In this document: positions 25,340 to 34,443 of the stretch, one piece after another
Numbering within the stretch: position 1 is the first letter of the stretch
Layout of the letters: each line of letters opens with the position of its first letter
Assembly: GCF_014873755.1 (NCBI RefSeq)
Contig: NZ_JADBEG010000001.1
Span: forward strand, 2,978,501-3,042,500
Origin: Amycolatopsis lexingtonensis
GTDB taxonomy: Bacteria; Actinomycetota; Actinomycetes; Mycobacteriales; Pseudonocardiaceae
Reading direction: 5' to 3'
DNA: 64,000 nucleotides
Notes under the pieces: generated by a model
Database searches by the model: none
Seen by the model: the letters and a program-made list of their open reading frames with translations, nothing else
What the model was told of the DNA's origin: nothing
Position numbers and translations under genes: made by a program

Positions 25340-26493
25340 CCGTCATCACCATCGCGGCCACTTCCCTCGCCCGGCTGCTGCGCGACCGGGTCGCCGCGTT
25401 CTTCATGATCCTGTTGCCGCTGGTCGTGATCCTCGTGATCGGCGCGACCGTCGGCGGTCCCACCACCCCGCGGGTCGGCGTGGTCACCGCCGCGGGGCCG
25501 CTGGCCGCCGGGCTCACCCAGGTCTTGGACAGCTCCGACGACCTGCGGGCGACCGCGTTCGCCGACGAGCGGGCCGCGCGGGATTCGTTGCGCCGCAACG
25601 AACTGGATGCCGTCCTGGTCATCCCCGCCGGATTCGACGCGGCGCTGGCGAGCGGCGGCACCGCCCGGCTGCCCCTGCTGACCGGTGGGACCACGGGGGG
25701 CGGGCAAAGCGCGTGGCAGGCGGTGTCCGCGGCGGTGGCGCGGCACGCGAAGACCCTGCAGGCGGCGGGATTCGCCGCGGCGGTCGCCGGGGGCACCGTG
25801 ACCGGCCGGCTGCCGCTGGCCACCGCGGTGGCCGGTCAGGTGCCCGCGACGGTCGTGGCCGGCGAGGTGGTGAACGGCTCGAGCGACATCCTGCCCGGCG
25901 GGTTCGGCTACAGCGCGCCGACCATGCTCGTGCTGTTCGTGTTCGTGAACTCGCTCGCCGCCGGCGCCGCCATGGTGCAGACGCGGCGCCTCGGCGTCCA
26001 CGCCCGGGTGCTGGCCGCGCCCGTGCGGGCGCGGGAGATCGTCCTCGGCGAGGCCCTCTGCCAGCTCGGGCTCGCGCTGCTGCAGTCCGCGCTGATCGTC
26101 ACCGCGGGCGCGGTGCTGTTCGGGGTGCGCTGGGGTGATCCGTTCGCCGCCGCCGTGCTGGTCGTGACGTGGGCGGTCGTGGGCACCGGGGCCGGCCTGC
26201 TCGCCGGCACCCTGTTCCGCACGCCCGAGCAAGCGTCCGCGCTCGGCACGACGTTCGGCGTCGGCCTCGGGATGCTCGGCGGCTGCATGTGGCCGCTGGA
26301 GATCGTGCCGGGGGCGGTGCGCGCACTGGGCCACCTCACCCCGCACGCCTGGGCGGTCGACGCCTGGACGACGCTGCTTTCGCGGGGCGGCGGGCTCGTG
26401 GACATCCTGCTCCCGCTCGGGGTGCTGACCGCGTTCGCGGCGCTGCTGCTGGCCTTGGCGTCGTGGCGGCTGAACCGGGCACTGACCACCTGA
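25336..26493 (+). CDS. ABC-2 type permease (second of pair)
   Basis: 385 residues, the same length and layout as its neighbour: one N-terminal helix, large external loop, C-terminal helical bundle with a FRTPEQASALGTTFG segment. Translationally coupled to the first permease. The equal size of the two suggests duplication and a heterodimeric channel. Confidence 0.85.
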   Translation: MTVITIAATSLARLLRDRVAAFFMILLPLVVILVIGATVGGPTTPRVGVVTAAGPLAAGLTQVLDSSDDLRATAFADERAARDSLRRNELDAVLVIPAGFDAALASGGTARLPLLTGGTTGGGQSAWQAVSAAVARHAKTLQAAGFAAAVAGGTVTGRLPLATAVAGQVPATVVAGEVVNGSSDILPGGFGYSAPTMLVLFVFVNSLAAGAAMVQTRRLGVHARVLAAPVRAREIVLGEALCQLGLALLQSALIVTAGAVLFGVRWGDPFAAAVLVVTWAVVGTGAGLLAGTLFRTPEQASALGTTFGVGLGMLGGCMWPLEIVPGAVRALGHLTPHAWAVDAWTTLLSRGGGLVDILLPLGVLTAFAALLLALASWRLNRALTT

Positions 26494-26515
26494 GGCGGAC
26501 GGTGGACGCGGCCCC

Positions 26516-27250
26516 TCAGGGGGTGCGGCGGCGCAGGGTGGCCGCGCCGAGCAGGAGGGCGACCACGCCGCAGCCGGCGATGATCGCGACGTTGCGGACC
26601 AGCGTCCCGTCGATCTCGGCCGAGCGCGTGACGTGCGTGAGCGCGTCGACGGCGTACGACAGCGGCATGACGTCCGACAGCGCGCTCAGCACCCAGCCCA
26701 TGTCCCCGCGCGGGACGAACAGGCCGCACAGCAGGAACTGCGGCAGCACGAACACCGGCAGGAACTGGATCGCCTGGAACTCCGTGCGGGCGAACGCGCT
26801 GACGAACAGCCCCAGCGCCGTGCCGAGCAGCGCGTCCAGCACGACGATGAGCAGCAGCGTCCAGACCGAGCCGGCGATGTCGAGGCCCAGCCAGGTCAAT
26901 GAAATTCCGGCGGCGACGACGACCTGCAGGGTGGCGAGCAGGCCGAACGCCAGTGCGTAGCCGAGCAGCAGGTCGAGCTTGCCGATCGGCATCGTCATCA
27001 GGCGCTCGAGCGTTCCGGTCGTGCGCTCGCGCAACGTCGTCACGGAGGTGAGCAGGAACATGATCGTGAACGGGAAGATGCCCAGCAGCGCCGGCGCGAT
27101 CGCGCTGAAGCGCTGCTCGGAGTTCAGGACGTAGCGCAGCAGGATCATCAGCACGCTCGGCACGCCGATGATGAGCGCGACCGTGCGCGGGTCGTGCCGC
27201 AGCTGGGTGAGGATCCGGCGCGCGGTGGCCAGGGTGATCGGGGTGCTCAT
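26516..27250 (-). CDS. ABC-2 type permease
   Basis: 244 residues with six membrane helices. RERTTGTLERLMTMPIGKLDLLLGY and the LPQFLLCGLFVPRGDM segment are typical of DrrB/NodJ-like permeases. ATG 27250 overlaps the stop of its ATPase gene (ATGA). It converges with the exporter operon on the other strand with 22 bp between them. Confidence 0.87.
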   Translation of the reverse strand: MSTPITLATARRILTQLRHDPRTVALIIGVPSVLMILLRYVLNSEQRFSAIAPALLGIFPFTIMFLLTSVTTLRERTTGTLERLMTMPIGKLDLLLGYALAFGLLATLQVVVAAGISLTWLGLDIAGSVWTLLLIVVLDALLGTALGLFVSAFARTEFQAIQFLPVFVLPQFLLCGLFVPRGDMGWVLSALSDVMPLSYAVDALTHVTRSAEIDGTLVRNVAIIAGCGVVALLLGAATLRRRTP

Positions 27251-27966
27251 CGGGTCGCTCCTGCCTTGATCAGGCGCAGGAACGCCTGCTCGAGATCGGC
27301 CGCGCCGGTCCGCGCGCGCAGGTCCTCCGGCGTGCCCCTGGCGAGCAGCTTTCCCCGGTGCAGCAGGAGGAGGTCGTCGCAGCGCGCGGCCTCGTCCATG
27401 ACGTGGCTGGAGATCAGCAGGGTCACCCCGGTCGCCGCGAGGTCGTGGAACAGCTGCCAGAGCTCGTCCCGCAGCTCGGGGTCGGAGCCGACGGTCGGCT
27501 CGTCCAGCACGAGCAGTTCGGGCGTGCCCAGCAGGGCGACGGCCAGGTTGGCCCGGCCGCGCTGGCCGCCGGAGAGCCGGCCGACCAGCGTGCGGGCCGA
27601 CCCCGAGAGCCCCGTCTGCGCGATCACCCGGTCCACATCGGACGGACGCGCGCCGAGCACCGCGGCGAAGTAGCGCAGGGCCTCGGTGACGCTCAAGTCC
27701 GCGTAGATCGCGGGTTCCTGCGTCGCGTAGCCGATCCGGCGGCGCAGCTCGGGGCTGCCCGCCGGCCGGCGCAGCACCGTCACCTGCCCCGCGTCGACGA
27801 TCTGCACGCCGACGATCGAGCGCATGAGAGTGCTCTTGCCGCAGCCGTTCGGGCCGAGCAACCCGGTGACGGTGCCGCGGCGCACGGAGAACCCGATGTC
27901 GCGCAGCACCTCCTGGCCCCCGCGGCGGACGCGCAGGCCCGCCACCTCGATCGCCGTCTCGTCCAC
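27247..27966 (-). CDS. ABC transporter ATP-binding protein
   Basis: 239 residues. Walker A GPNGCGKST, signature LSGGQRGRANLAVALL, Walker B LLVLDEPTVGSDP, and switch His in ISSHVMDEA. GTG 27966 sits 4 bp after GGAGGAG. It pairs with the permease at 26516. The DosR-like box at 28043-28058, 77 bp upstream, could act on it as well as on the divergent gene. Confidence 0.9.
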   Translation of the reverse strand: MDETAIEVAGLRVRRGGQEVLRDIGFSVRRGTVTGLLGPNGCGKSTLMRSIVGVQIVDAGQVTVLRRPAGSPELRRRIGYATQEPAIYADLSVTEALRYFAAVLGARPSDVDRVIAQTGLSGSARTLVGRLSGGQRGRANLAVALLGTPELLVLDEPTVGSDPELRDELWQLFHDLAATGVTLLISSHVMDEAARCDDLLLLHRGKLLARGTPEDLRARTGAADLEQAFLRLIKAGATR

Positions 27967-28042
27967 GTCGCTCCTCCGCTCTCGACGGATCCATGGTGGG
28001 CGCCCGGCCGGCCCGGGACAGGTGGCCGCGGTCCCCGGCGCC

Positions 28043-28058
28043 GGTGACTTTCGTCCCC
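28043..28058. promoter_or_regulatory. DosR-like box
   Basis: GGTGACTTTCGTCCCC, one of the best matches to RKGACYTNNGKCCC. It lies 36 bp before the Rv2004c-like start and 77 bp from the divergent ABC ATPase. Confidence 0.65.
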
Positions 28059-28093
28059 GGCGCGACAGCCCCGCGGAAGCCGATGCTCGGGAC

Positions 28094-29644
28094 ATGAACA
28101 GACCATGGGCCGACGTGCACGAAACCCACATCGGCGCGGTCTTCCTGGTCGGAGACCTGGCCTACAAGCTGAAAAAGCCCGTCGACCTCGGCTTCCTGGA
28201 CTTTTCGGCACGGAAGACGCGCGAGCGGGTGTGCCACCGCGAGGTGGAGCTGAACCGGCGGCTGGCACCGGACGTCTACCTCGGCGTCGCCGACGTCACC
28301 GGCCCGGACGGCGAAGTCCTCGACCACCTGGTCGTCATGCGCCGGATGCCCGAGGACCGGCGGTTGTCCGCGCTGGTCCGCCGTCGGGCGCCGCTGTCCC
28401 TGGCGATCCGGCGGCTGGCCCGGCAGCTCGCGGCGTTCCACTCCCGGGCCGCGCGCGGGCCGGAGATCGACGCCGACGAGACCCGCGACGCGGTCCGCGA
28501 CCGGTGGCGGGACAGCTTCGAGCAGGTCCGGCCGTTCCACGGCGCGGTGCTCGACCCGGCCACCGCGCTGGAGATCGAAGCCCTCGCCGAGGAGTTCCTG
28601 GCCGGCCGCGAGCCGCTGTTCGAGCGGCGGATCGCCGAAGGGCACGTCGTCGACGGGCACGGCGACCTGCTCGCCGACGACGTCTTCTGCCTCGACGACG
28701 GCCCCCGGGTCCTGGACTGCCTGGAGTTCGACGACCGCCTCCGGCACGTCGACGTCCTCGACGACGTCGCGTTCCTGGCCATGGACCTCGAGCGCCTCGA
28801 CGCGCCCGAACTGGGTGCGCAGCTGCTGCTCGACTACCGCGAGTTCAGCGGCGACCCCGCTCCCCCGGCGCTGGTGCACCACTACCTCGCCTACCGCGCG
28901 TTCGTCCGGGTCAAGGTGGCCTGCCTGCGCCACGCACAGGGCGACCCCGAAGCGGCCGCGCTGGCCCGCGAGTACGCCGAGCTCACGCTGTGGCACCTGC
29001 GGCTCGGCCGGGTGCGCCTGGTCCTCGTCGGCGGAGAGCCCGGCACGGGCAAGTCGACGATCGCCGGCGGGCTGGCCGACCGGCTCGGCGCCACGCTGCT
29101 GCAGTCGGACCGGCTGCGGAAGGAGCTGGCCGGGCTCGCGCCCGTCCGGCGGCCCGCCGAGGGCTACCGGCAAGGCCTCTACGACGCGGGCCACACGGAC
29201 GCGACCTACGCGGAGCTCGTGCGCCGCGCCGGTGAACTGCTGGCCCTCGGCGAGTTCGTGGTGCTGGACGCGTCCTGGAACGCCGCCCGGCACCGCGCGC
29301 TCGCCGCCGAAGTGGCCGGCCGGACGGACACCCCGCTCCTCGCCGTGCGCTGCCAGGCCCCCGAAGAGACCGCGGCGCGGCGGATCACGACCCGCTCCGG
29401 CGCGCTGTCCGACGCCACCCCGGAGATCGCGCACCGGATGGCCGCGGACGCCGACCCGTGGCCCGAAGCGCACCCACTGCCGACGACCGGCACCCCGGCC
29501 GAGACGCTCGCGCGGGCGGTCGCGGCCCTGGTGCCGGAGCACCGAAAGTCCCCCGGGCAGAGGCACTCCGACTCTCCCGGCGCCCGACGCCGCGGTGCGA
29601 AGGTCGAACCCGAAGACACCCACGATCCCGAGGAAGGCCGATGA
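28094..29644 (+). CDS. Rv2004c-like bifunctional phosphotransferase-like/AAA ATPase protein
   Basis: 516 residues in two domains. The N-terminal ~300 residues are an aminoglycoside-phosphotransferase-like fold (YKLKKPVDLGFLDFS; catalytic loop VVDGHGDL near residue 190; CLEFDDRLRHVDVLDDVAFLAMD). The C-terminal ~190 residues are a zeta-toxin/AAA_33-like P-loop ATPase (VGGEPGTGKSTIAGGLADRLG near 313; LLQSDRLRKEL). This fusion is that of M. tuberculosis Rv2004c, a DosR-regulon protein of unknown substrate. The stop overlaps the nitroreductase start (ATGA), and a strong box lies upstream. First gene of a five-gene operon. Confidence 0.85.
   Translation: MNRPWADVHETHIGAVFLVGDLAYKLKKPVDLGFLDFSARKTRERVCHREVELNRRLAPDVYLGVADVTGPDGEVLDHLVVMRRMPEDRRLSALVRRRAPLSLAIRRLARQLAAFHSRAARGPEIDADETRDAVRDRWRDSFEQVRPFHGAVLDPATALEIEALAEEFLAGREPLFERRIAEGHVVDGHGDLLADDVFCLDDGPRVLDCLEFDDRLRHVDVLDDVAFLAMDLERLDAPELGAQLLLDYREFSGDPAPPALVHHYLAYRAFVRVKVACLRHAQGDPEAAALAREYAELTLWHLRLGRVRLVLVGGEPGTGKSTIAGGLADRLGATLLQSDRLRKELAGLAPVRRPAEGYRQGLYDAGHTDATYAELVRRAGELLALGEFVVLDASWNAARHRALAAEVAGRTDTPLLAVRCQAPEETAARRITTRSGALSDATPEIAHRMAADADPWPEAHPLPTTGTPAETLARAVAALVPEHRKSPGQRHSDSPGARRRGAKVEPEDTHDPEEGR
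29539..29554. promoter_or_regulatory. DosR-like box inside the Rv2004c-like gene 3' end
   Basis: GGGGGACTTTCGGTGC on the minus strand. It matches the left half and centre of the consensus; the right half is weaker. It is 87 bp upstream of the nitroreductase start and could be an internal promoter site. Confidence 0.4.
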
Positions 29645-30654
29645 TGGAGCGAGGACTCCCGGACGAGTTCACCGTCAAGACCGCGGTCGCGATGGCCGTC
29701 CGCGCACCGTCGGTGCACAACTCCCAGCCGTGGTACTGGCGGATCGGGCACAGCTCGCTGCACCTCTACGCCGACGAGGACCGCCGGCTGCCCGAGACCG
29801 ACCCGGACGGCCGCGACCTGATCCTCAGCTGCGGCGCGGCCCTGCACCACCTGCGAGTCGGCTTCGCCGCGCTCGGCTGGGCCGCGCAGGTGCACCGGCT
29901 GCCGAACCCGGACGAGCCCGCCCACCTCGCCGCGATCACGCTGCAGCGGCACGATCCGTCGCAGGACGAGATCGCGATGGCGGCGGCGATCCCGCGGCGG
30001 CGCACCGACCGGCGCCGGCACAGTTCGTGGTCCGTGCCGCGCAGCTACGTCGAAGCGATGGCCAAAGCCGCGGCGCTGGAAGGCACCGTCCTGCGCGCCG
30101 CCGACAACTCGGCGCGCTACTACCTGGCGACGGCGATCGAGGAGGCCTCGCGACGGCACGCCGGCGATCCCGCCTACCGCACCGAGCTGGCAGCCTGGAG
30201 CGGCCGCCACATCGCGCCGGACGGCGTGCCCGCGCGCAACACCCCGGCACCGGACGACACGCCGGGCGCGCTGCGGGGCCGCCCGTTCGCCGACCCGATG
30301 CTCACCCAGCCGCCGGACGCCAAGGCCGAAGACGACGAGACCGTGCTGCTGGTGCTGAGCACCGCCTCCGACGACCGGATGTCGCGGCTGCGCGCCGGCG
30401 AAGCGACCAGCGCCGTGCTGCTCACGGCGAACGCCTACGGCCTGTCCTCGTGCCCCCTGACCGAGCCGCTGGAGCTGGCCGACGTCCGCGAGAGCGTGAC
30501 CGAGCACGTCACCGGCGGGTCGTTCCCGCAGATGGTGCTGCGCATCGGCTGGGCACCCGCCAACGCCGACCCGCTGCCCGCGACGCCGCGGCGCGACCTC
30601 GCCGACGTGCTGCAGCCGCTCGAGGCGGCCCCCAAGCACTTCCAGTCCCGCTAG
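29641..30654 (+). CDS. Acg-type nitroreductase family protein
   Basis: 337 residues. [14 protein letters not shown] near residue 21, CGAALHHLRVGFAALGW near residue 65, RRRTDRR, and C-terminal CPLTEPLELADVR...FPQMVLRIGWA. The closest comparisons are M. tuberculosis Acg (Rv2032) and Rv3131. Flavin binding is expected, substrate unknown. Translationally coupled to the Rv2004c-like gene; in M. tuberculosis homologues of both are DosR-controlled. Confidence 0.87.
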   Translation: MMERGLPDEFTVKTAVAMAVRAPSVHNSQPWYWRIGHSSLHLYADEDRRLPETDPDGRDLILSCGAALHHLRVGFAALGWAAQVHRLPNPDEPAHLAAITLQRHDPSQDEIAMAAAIPRRRTDRRRHSSWSVPRSYVEAMAKAAALEGTVLRAADNSARYYLATAIEEASRRHAGDPAYRTELAAWSGRHIAPDGVPARNTPAPDDTPGALRGRPFADPMLTQPPDAKAEDDETVLLVLSTASDDRMSRLRAGEATSAVLLTANAYGLSSCPLTEPLELADVRESVTEHVTGGSFPQMVLRIGWAPANADPLPATPRRDLADVLQPLEAAPKHFQSR

Positions 30655-30667
30655 GAGAGGAGCCGTC

Positions 30668-30916
30668 ATGCCGTACTGGAACCACCCGGGAACCATGGGC
30701 TGGGCCGGCTGGGCCGGTGGCATCGGCATGCTCGTGCTGATGGTGCTGGTCCTGGCCGCGCTCGTCAGCCTCGTCGTGGTCTTCGCGCGCCGGGCGCCGC
30801 AGCCACCGCCCCCGGTCGACCCCGCCCGGCGCATCCTCGACGAGCGGTTCGCCCGCGGCGAGATCGACCAGGAAGAGTACGAACGCCGGCGCGACGCCCT
30901 CACCCGGGCGAGCTGA
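30668..30916 (+). CDS. Small SHOCT-domain membrane protein
   Basis: 82 residues: a Gly/Trp-rich N-terminus, one membrane helix (about residues 18-40), a proline linker, and a C-terminal SHOCT motif RILDERFARGEIDQEEYERRRDAL. SHOCT domains are short oligomerisation/anchor modules. It follows the nitroreductase by 13 bp with a GGAGAGGAG-type site before its ATG. Confidence 0.85.
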   Translation: MPYWNHPGTMGWAGWAGGIGMLVLMVLVLAALVSLVVVFARRAPQPPPPVDPARRILDERFARGEIDQEEYERRRDALTRAS

Positions 30917-30918
30917 CC

Positions 30919-31602
30919 GTGCGCGGGCAGGCGATCGTCGTCGCGCTGGGGTGCGGGCTCGCCCTCGCCGGGTGCGGGGCCGACCAGGGAGCGTCGCCGT
31001 CGACCAGTACGCCGCTCTCGGCTTCGGTGCTCCCGGCACCGGTGACCACCACGGCCACCACGCCGGCTCCGGCGACGACCACCCCCGCGAAGCCGGCACC
31101 GTCCTCGACGGCGCCGGCGACCCCGGCGTGTACGGAAACTTCGGGCTGGCGCACGGATCCGCGCGGCTCGGACACGATGAGCCGGGACGCGCTCTACCTG
31201 GTGCGTGCCGGGCGGCACGCCTGCTTCGACCGCGTGGTCTTCGACGTCAACGGCCCGGCCGCAGCCGGGTACGCCGTCCAGTACGTCCCCGTGGTCACCT
31301 CGGACCCGAAGGGCGACCCGCTGCCGGTCCCCGGCGGCGCCGCGCTGGAGATCGTCGTCCGGGCACCCGCGCTGGGCAGCGACGACGCCGGGCACCAGCC
31401 CGGGCGGGTGCTCGCCGCGGTCGGCGACACCCTCGTGAACACCCCGGACTGGCCGTCCCTGCGGGCCGTGCGCTTCGCCGGTTCGTTCGAAGGCCAGAGC
31501 ACCTTCGCCGCGGGAGTCCGCGCGAAGCTGCCGTTCCGCGTCTTCACCCAGACCGGGCCGCAGGACCAGGTCCGCCGGGTGGTCGTCGACATCGCCCACT
31601 GA
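30919..31602 (+). CDS. AMIN-like domain lipoprotein
   Basis: 227 residues. Signal peptide with lipobox LAGC at about residues 15-18, a Thr/Pro/Ala-rich linker to about residue 70, then a beta-rich domain (FDRVVFDVNGPAAAGYAVQYV, VRFAGSFEGQSTFAAGVRAKLPFRVF) like the AMIN-like proteins of actinobacteria. It is exported and membrane-anchored. Role unknown; cell-wall association is inferred from the domain. GTG start 30919, 2 bp after the SHOCT gene. Confidence 0.8.
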   Translation: MRGQAIVVALGCGLALAGCGADQGASPSTSTPLSASVLPAPVTTTATTPAPATTTPAKPAPSSTAPATPACTETSGWRTDPRGSDTMSRDALYLVRAGRHACFDRVVFDVNGPAAAGYAVQYVPVVTSDPKGDPLPVPGGAALEIVVRAPALGSDDAGHQPGRVLAAVGDTLVNTPDWPSLRAVRFAGSFEGQSTFAAGVRAKLPFRVFTQTGPQDQVRRVVVDIAH

Positions 31603-31611
31603 GAGGACGTC

Positions 31612-32973
31612 ATGGACCGGCTCAGCCCACTGGATGCGGCGTTCCTCGAGATCGAGGACGAAGACCCCAGCTCGTCGCTGGCCATCGCCTCGGTGGCGAT
31701 CGCCGAAGGTCCCGCGCCCGCGCAGGAGGAGTTCACCGCCGCCGTGCTCGCGCGCCTGGCCGGGATTCCCCGGTACCACCAGAAGGTGCGGACGGTGCCG
31801 TTCGACCTCGGGCCGCCGGTCTGGGTGGACGACCCCGAGTTCGACCCGGCCGCGCATTTCGGCCGGGTCTCGCTCCCCGCGCCGCACGACCGGGCCGCGC
31901 TGAACGAACTGGTCGCGCTCCTGATGGGCGAGCGGCTCGAGCGCGAGCGGCCGCTGTGGGAGTTCTGGGTGATCGAGGGCCTGCCGGACGGGCGCTGGGC
32001 CATCCTGTCCAAAGTGCACCACGCGCTCGCCGACGGGCTCGCGGCGACCCGGCTCCAGACGATCCTGTTCGGGACGACCCCGGCCGCCCCGGAACCCGCG
32101 GCCGAGGCACCCGATCCCGGCGGCGTGAACCTGCTGCTGGACGCGGCGGGCAAGCTGCTGCGCACCCCGTGGGACCAGGCGCGGCTGCTGCTGCGCCAAG
32201 CCCGGCACCCGAACCGGCTGGCCCGCCGCGTCAGCGACGTCGCCCTCGGCCTCGCGTCGATGGCCTCCGCGCTGCTGCCCGCGTCCCCGAGCCCCCTCAC
32301 CGGACCACTCGGCCGCGACCGGCGCTACTCGACCGTTTCGGTGCCGCTGGCCGAGGTCAAAGCCGTCGCCCGGGCGTTCGACGTCACGGTGAACGACGTG
32401 CTGCTGGCCGCCGTCACCGGCGGGCTCCGCGAACTGCTGCTGCAGCGCGGGGAAACCCTCGCCGCCGACAGCGTGCGGTCCCTGGTACCGGTGTCGGTGC
32501 GGACCGGCACGGACCTCGACAACGAAGTTTCGCTCCTGCTGCCGCTGCTGCCGGTCGACCTGGCCGACCCGGTGCAGCGCCTGCTCCGGATCCACCACCG
32601 GCTGGGCACGCTGAAGGCGGGCACGGAAGCCGCGGCCGGCGCCCTGCTCACCGCGACGGCCGCCCGCGAGCCGTTCGCCCCGGTGGCGTGGGCGATCCGG
32701 GCCGCCGCGCACCTGCCGCAGCGCAACATCGTGACGGTCACGACGAACGTGCGCGGGCCGGCGGAACCGCTCTCCGCGCTCGGGCGGCCGATCGTCGAGA
32801 TGTACCCGTACGTCCCGATCGCTTTGCGGGTGCGGATCGGCGTGGCGATGCTCAGTTATGCCGGGCAGGTGACGTTCGGGATCACTTCCGATGCTGACGC
32901 GGTGCCGGAGACCGATGTGCTCGTGAAGGGGATCGAGCGGGAGATCCAGTCCCTGCGGGGCGCCGCGCGCTGA
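31612..32973 (+). CDS. Wax ester synthase/diacylglycerol acyltransferase (WS/DGAT)
   Basis: 453 residues. Begins MDRLSPLDAAFLEIED, typical of the family. The catalytic motif HHALADG near residue 136 is intact, with PLWEFWVIEGL before it and VNDVLLAAVTGGLRELL plus TTNVRGPAEPL after it. Makes triacylglycerol or wax ester from acyl-CoA. Last gene of the 28094-32973 operon. It ends just before the repeat/IS110 region. Confidence 0.88.
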   Translation: MDRLSPLDAAFLEIEDEDPSSSLAIASVAIAEGPAPAQEEFTAAVLARLAGIPRYHQKVRTVPFDLGPPVWVDDPEFDPAAHFGRVSLPAPHDRAALNELVALLMGERLERERPLWEFWVIEGLPDGRWAILSKVHHALADGLAATRLQTILFGTTPAAPEPAAEAPDPGGVNLLLDAAGKLLRTPWDQARLLLRQARHPNRLARRVSDVALGLASMASALLPASPSPLTGPLGRDRRYSTVSVPLAEVKAVARAFDVTVNDVLLAAVTGGLRELLLQRGETLAADSVRSLVPVSVRTGTDLDNEVSLLLPLLPVDLADPVQRLLRIHHRLGTLKAGTEAAAGALLTATAAREPFAPVAWAIRAAAHLPQRNIVTVTTNVRGPAEPLSALGRPIVEMYPYVPIALRVRIGVAMLSYAGQVTFGITSDADAVPETDVLVKGIEREIQSLRGAAR

Positions 32974-33177
32974 GCTGCTGGGACCCTTCCGGATGTCATG
33001 AACGGGTCGTTCACCTCGCCAGACGTCATGAACAGGGCTCCGGCAAAGTCGCGTCGGTGCAGTCCGCAGGGTTGCGCCAGCGTCCTGGCTCGTAAATCGA
33101 GGTGACCGTGGGCGCGCGGTAGCGCCCCCGGCGCAGCGCAGCGGAGCCGGGGCCTGGACCTGGGCCCGGGTGGTGGG

Positions 33178-34443
33178 CTAGGCGGCGTGAGGTCGCAGGG
33201 TGACGTGCTGGCCGGTGAGGCGTTCGAGGTCACGGATGAGGGTGCGGCGGCGACGTTGCGTGGTGTACCGGTCGGCGTAGTAGCCCTGGCCGAGGTCCTG
33301 GTAACGGGCTCCGGGGTCGGACAGCAGATGCCAGATGATCTTGAGGACGGAGTTGCCGACGGCGGTGATGGCGCGTTTCTTGCCGCGGCGGCGCACCAGA
33401 CGCCGGTAGCGTTCCCCGAGGAAGGTGCGGGTGCGAGAGAGACCGGCCACGACTTCGCCCAGGGTCCCGGCCAGCCACGGGTTGCCTTTGCCGGTGGAGC
33501 CGTAGCCGGTGGTAGCGGCGGACTGATGCGCGATCGGGGCGAATTTGGCCCACGAGACCAGATGCCCCGGGCTGGGGAACCGGGTCATGTCGACCCCGAT
33601 CTCGGCGATCAGTTCCTGGGCGGAGATGATCCCGATCCCGGTAATCTCATCCAGCCGCTGCGCGGCGGCGCGAAAGGGAGCCATCGCCTCCTCGATCGCG
33701 GCGTTGACCTTCTCGACATCGGCGCTGATCCGGTCGATCCGGTCGATCATCGTGCGGGTCAGGAACGCATGGTGGTCGGTGAAATGCCCGGTCAGCGCCT
33801 CTTCCAGTACCCCGATCTTGGTGCGCATCCGGGTCCTGGCCAGCTGCGCCAGCACCCGCGGGTTCCGTTGCCCGCCGATCATGGCCTCCAGCATCTCCCG
33901 GCCGGAGACACCCAGGATGTCGCTGATCACGCTGGAGAGTTTGATCTGGGCGTCTTCCAGCAGTTTCTCCAGCCGTTGCTTCTCCCGGGTCCGGTCCTGG
34001 ATCAGGGTGCGGCGATACCGGGTCAGATCCCGCAGCTGCCGGATCGGGGCGGGATGGACCAGGCTGGGCCGGCACATCCCGCGCTCGACGACCTTGGCCA
34101 GCCAGACCGCGTCCAGGGTGTCGGTCTTCGGGCGGCCGGGCAGATGCTTGACGTGCTTGGGGTTGAGCAGCCAGCAGTCGAACCCTTCGGCTTCCAGCAG
34201 GTAGAACACCGGCTTCCAGTAGGAACTGGTGGCCTCCATCGCCACCAGGGTCACCCGCTCGGCCCGCAACCAGTCCGCCAGTTCCAGCAACGACCGGGAA
34301 AACGTGTCATAGGAGCGGACCTCCTGCTGGCGTCGGCCCGGCCGGTCCGAGGGCACCCGCACACACGCGACCAGACCGGCCTTGCCCAGATCCACCCCGG
34401 CCACGCGTTCGATGATCTGGTCGAGTTCGTCCACCTCTTCCAC
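33178..34443 (-). CDS. IS110-family transposase (DEDD recombinase)
   Basis: 421 residues. The N-terminal RuvC-like DEDD domain starts AGVDLGKAGLVACV near residue 14 with MEATSSYWKPVFYLLE near 69. A coiled-coil middle follows, then the C-terminal Transposase_20 domain with LDEITGIGIISAQELIAEIG near 268, FPSPGHLVSWAKFAP, and STGKGNPWL. GTG 34443 is 3 bp after GAGGTGA. Full length and apparently intact, so the element could be active. Confidence 0.93.
   Translation of the reverse strand: MEEVDELDQIIERVAGVDLGKAGLVACVRVPSDRPGRRQQEVRSYDTFSRSLLELADWLRAERVTLVAMEATSSYWKPVFYLLEAEGFDCWLLNPKHVKHLPGRPKTDTLDAVWLAKVVERGMCRPSLVHPAPIRQLRDLTRYRRTLIQDRTREKQRLEKLLEDAQIKLSSVISDILGVSGREMLEAMIGGQRNPRVLAQLARTRMRTKIGVLEEALTGHFTDHHAFLTRTMIDRIDRISADVEKVNAAIEEAMAPFRAAAQRLDEITGIGIISAQELIAEIGVDMTRFPSPGHLVSWAKFAPIAHQSAATTGYGSTGKGNPWLAGTLGEVVAGLSRTRTFLGERYRRLVRRRGKKRAITAVGNSVLKIIWHLLSDPGARYQDLGQGYYADRYTTQRRRRTLIRDLERLTGQHVTLRPHAA

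Noticed and set aside
33112..33170. GC-rich inverted sequence after the transposase stop as a possible terminal inverted repeat
   Set aside because: It does not match the other end of the element; IS110 elements usually lack such repeats, and the boundary is set by the empty-site comparison.
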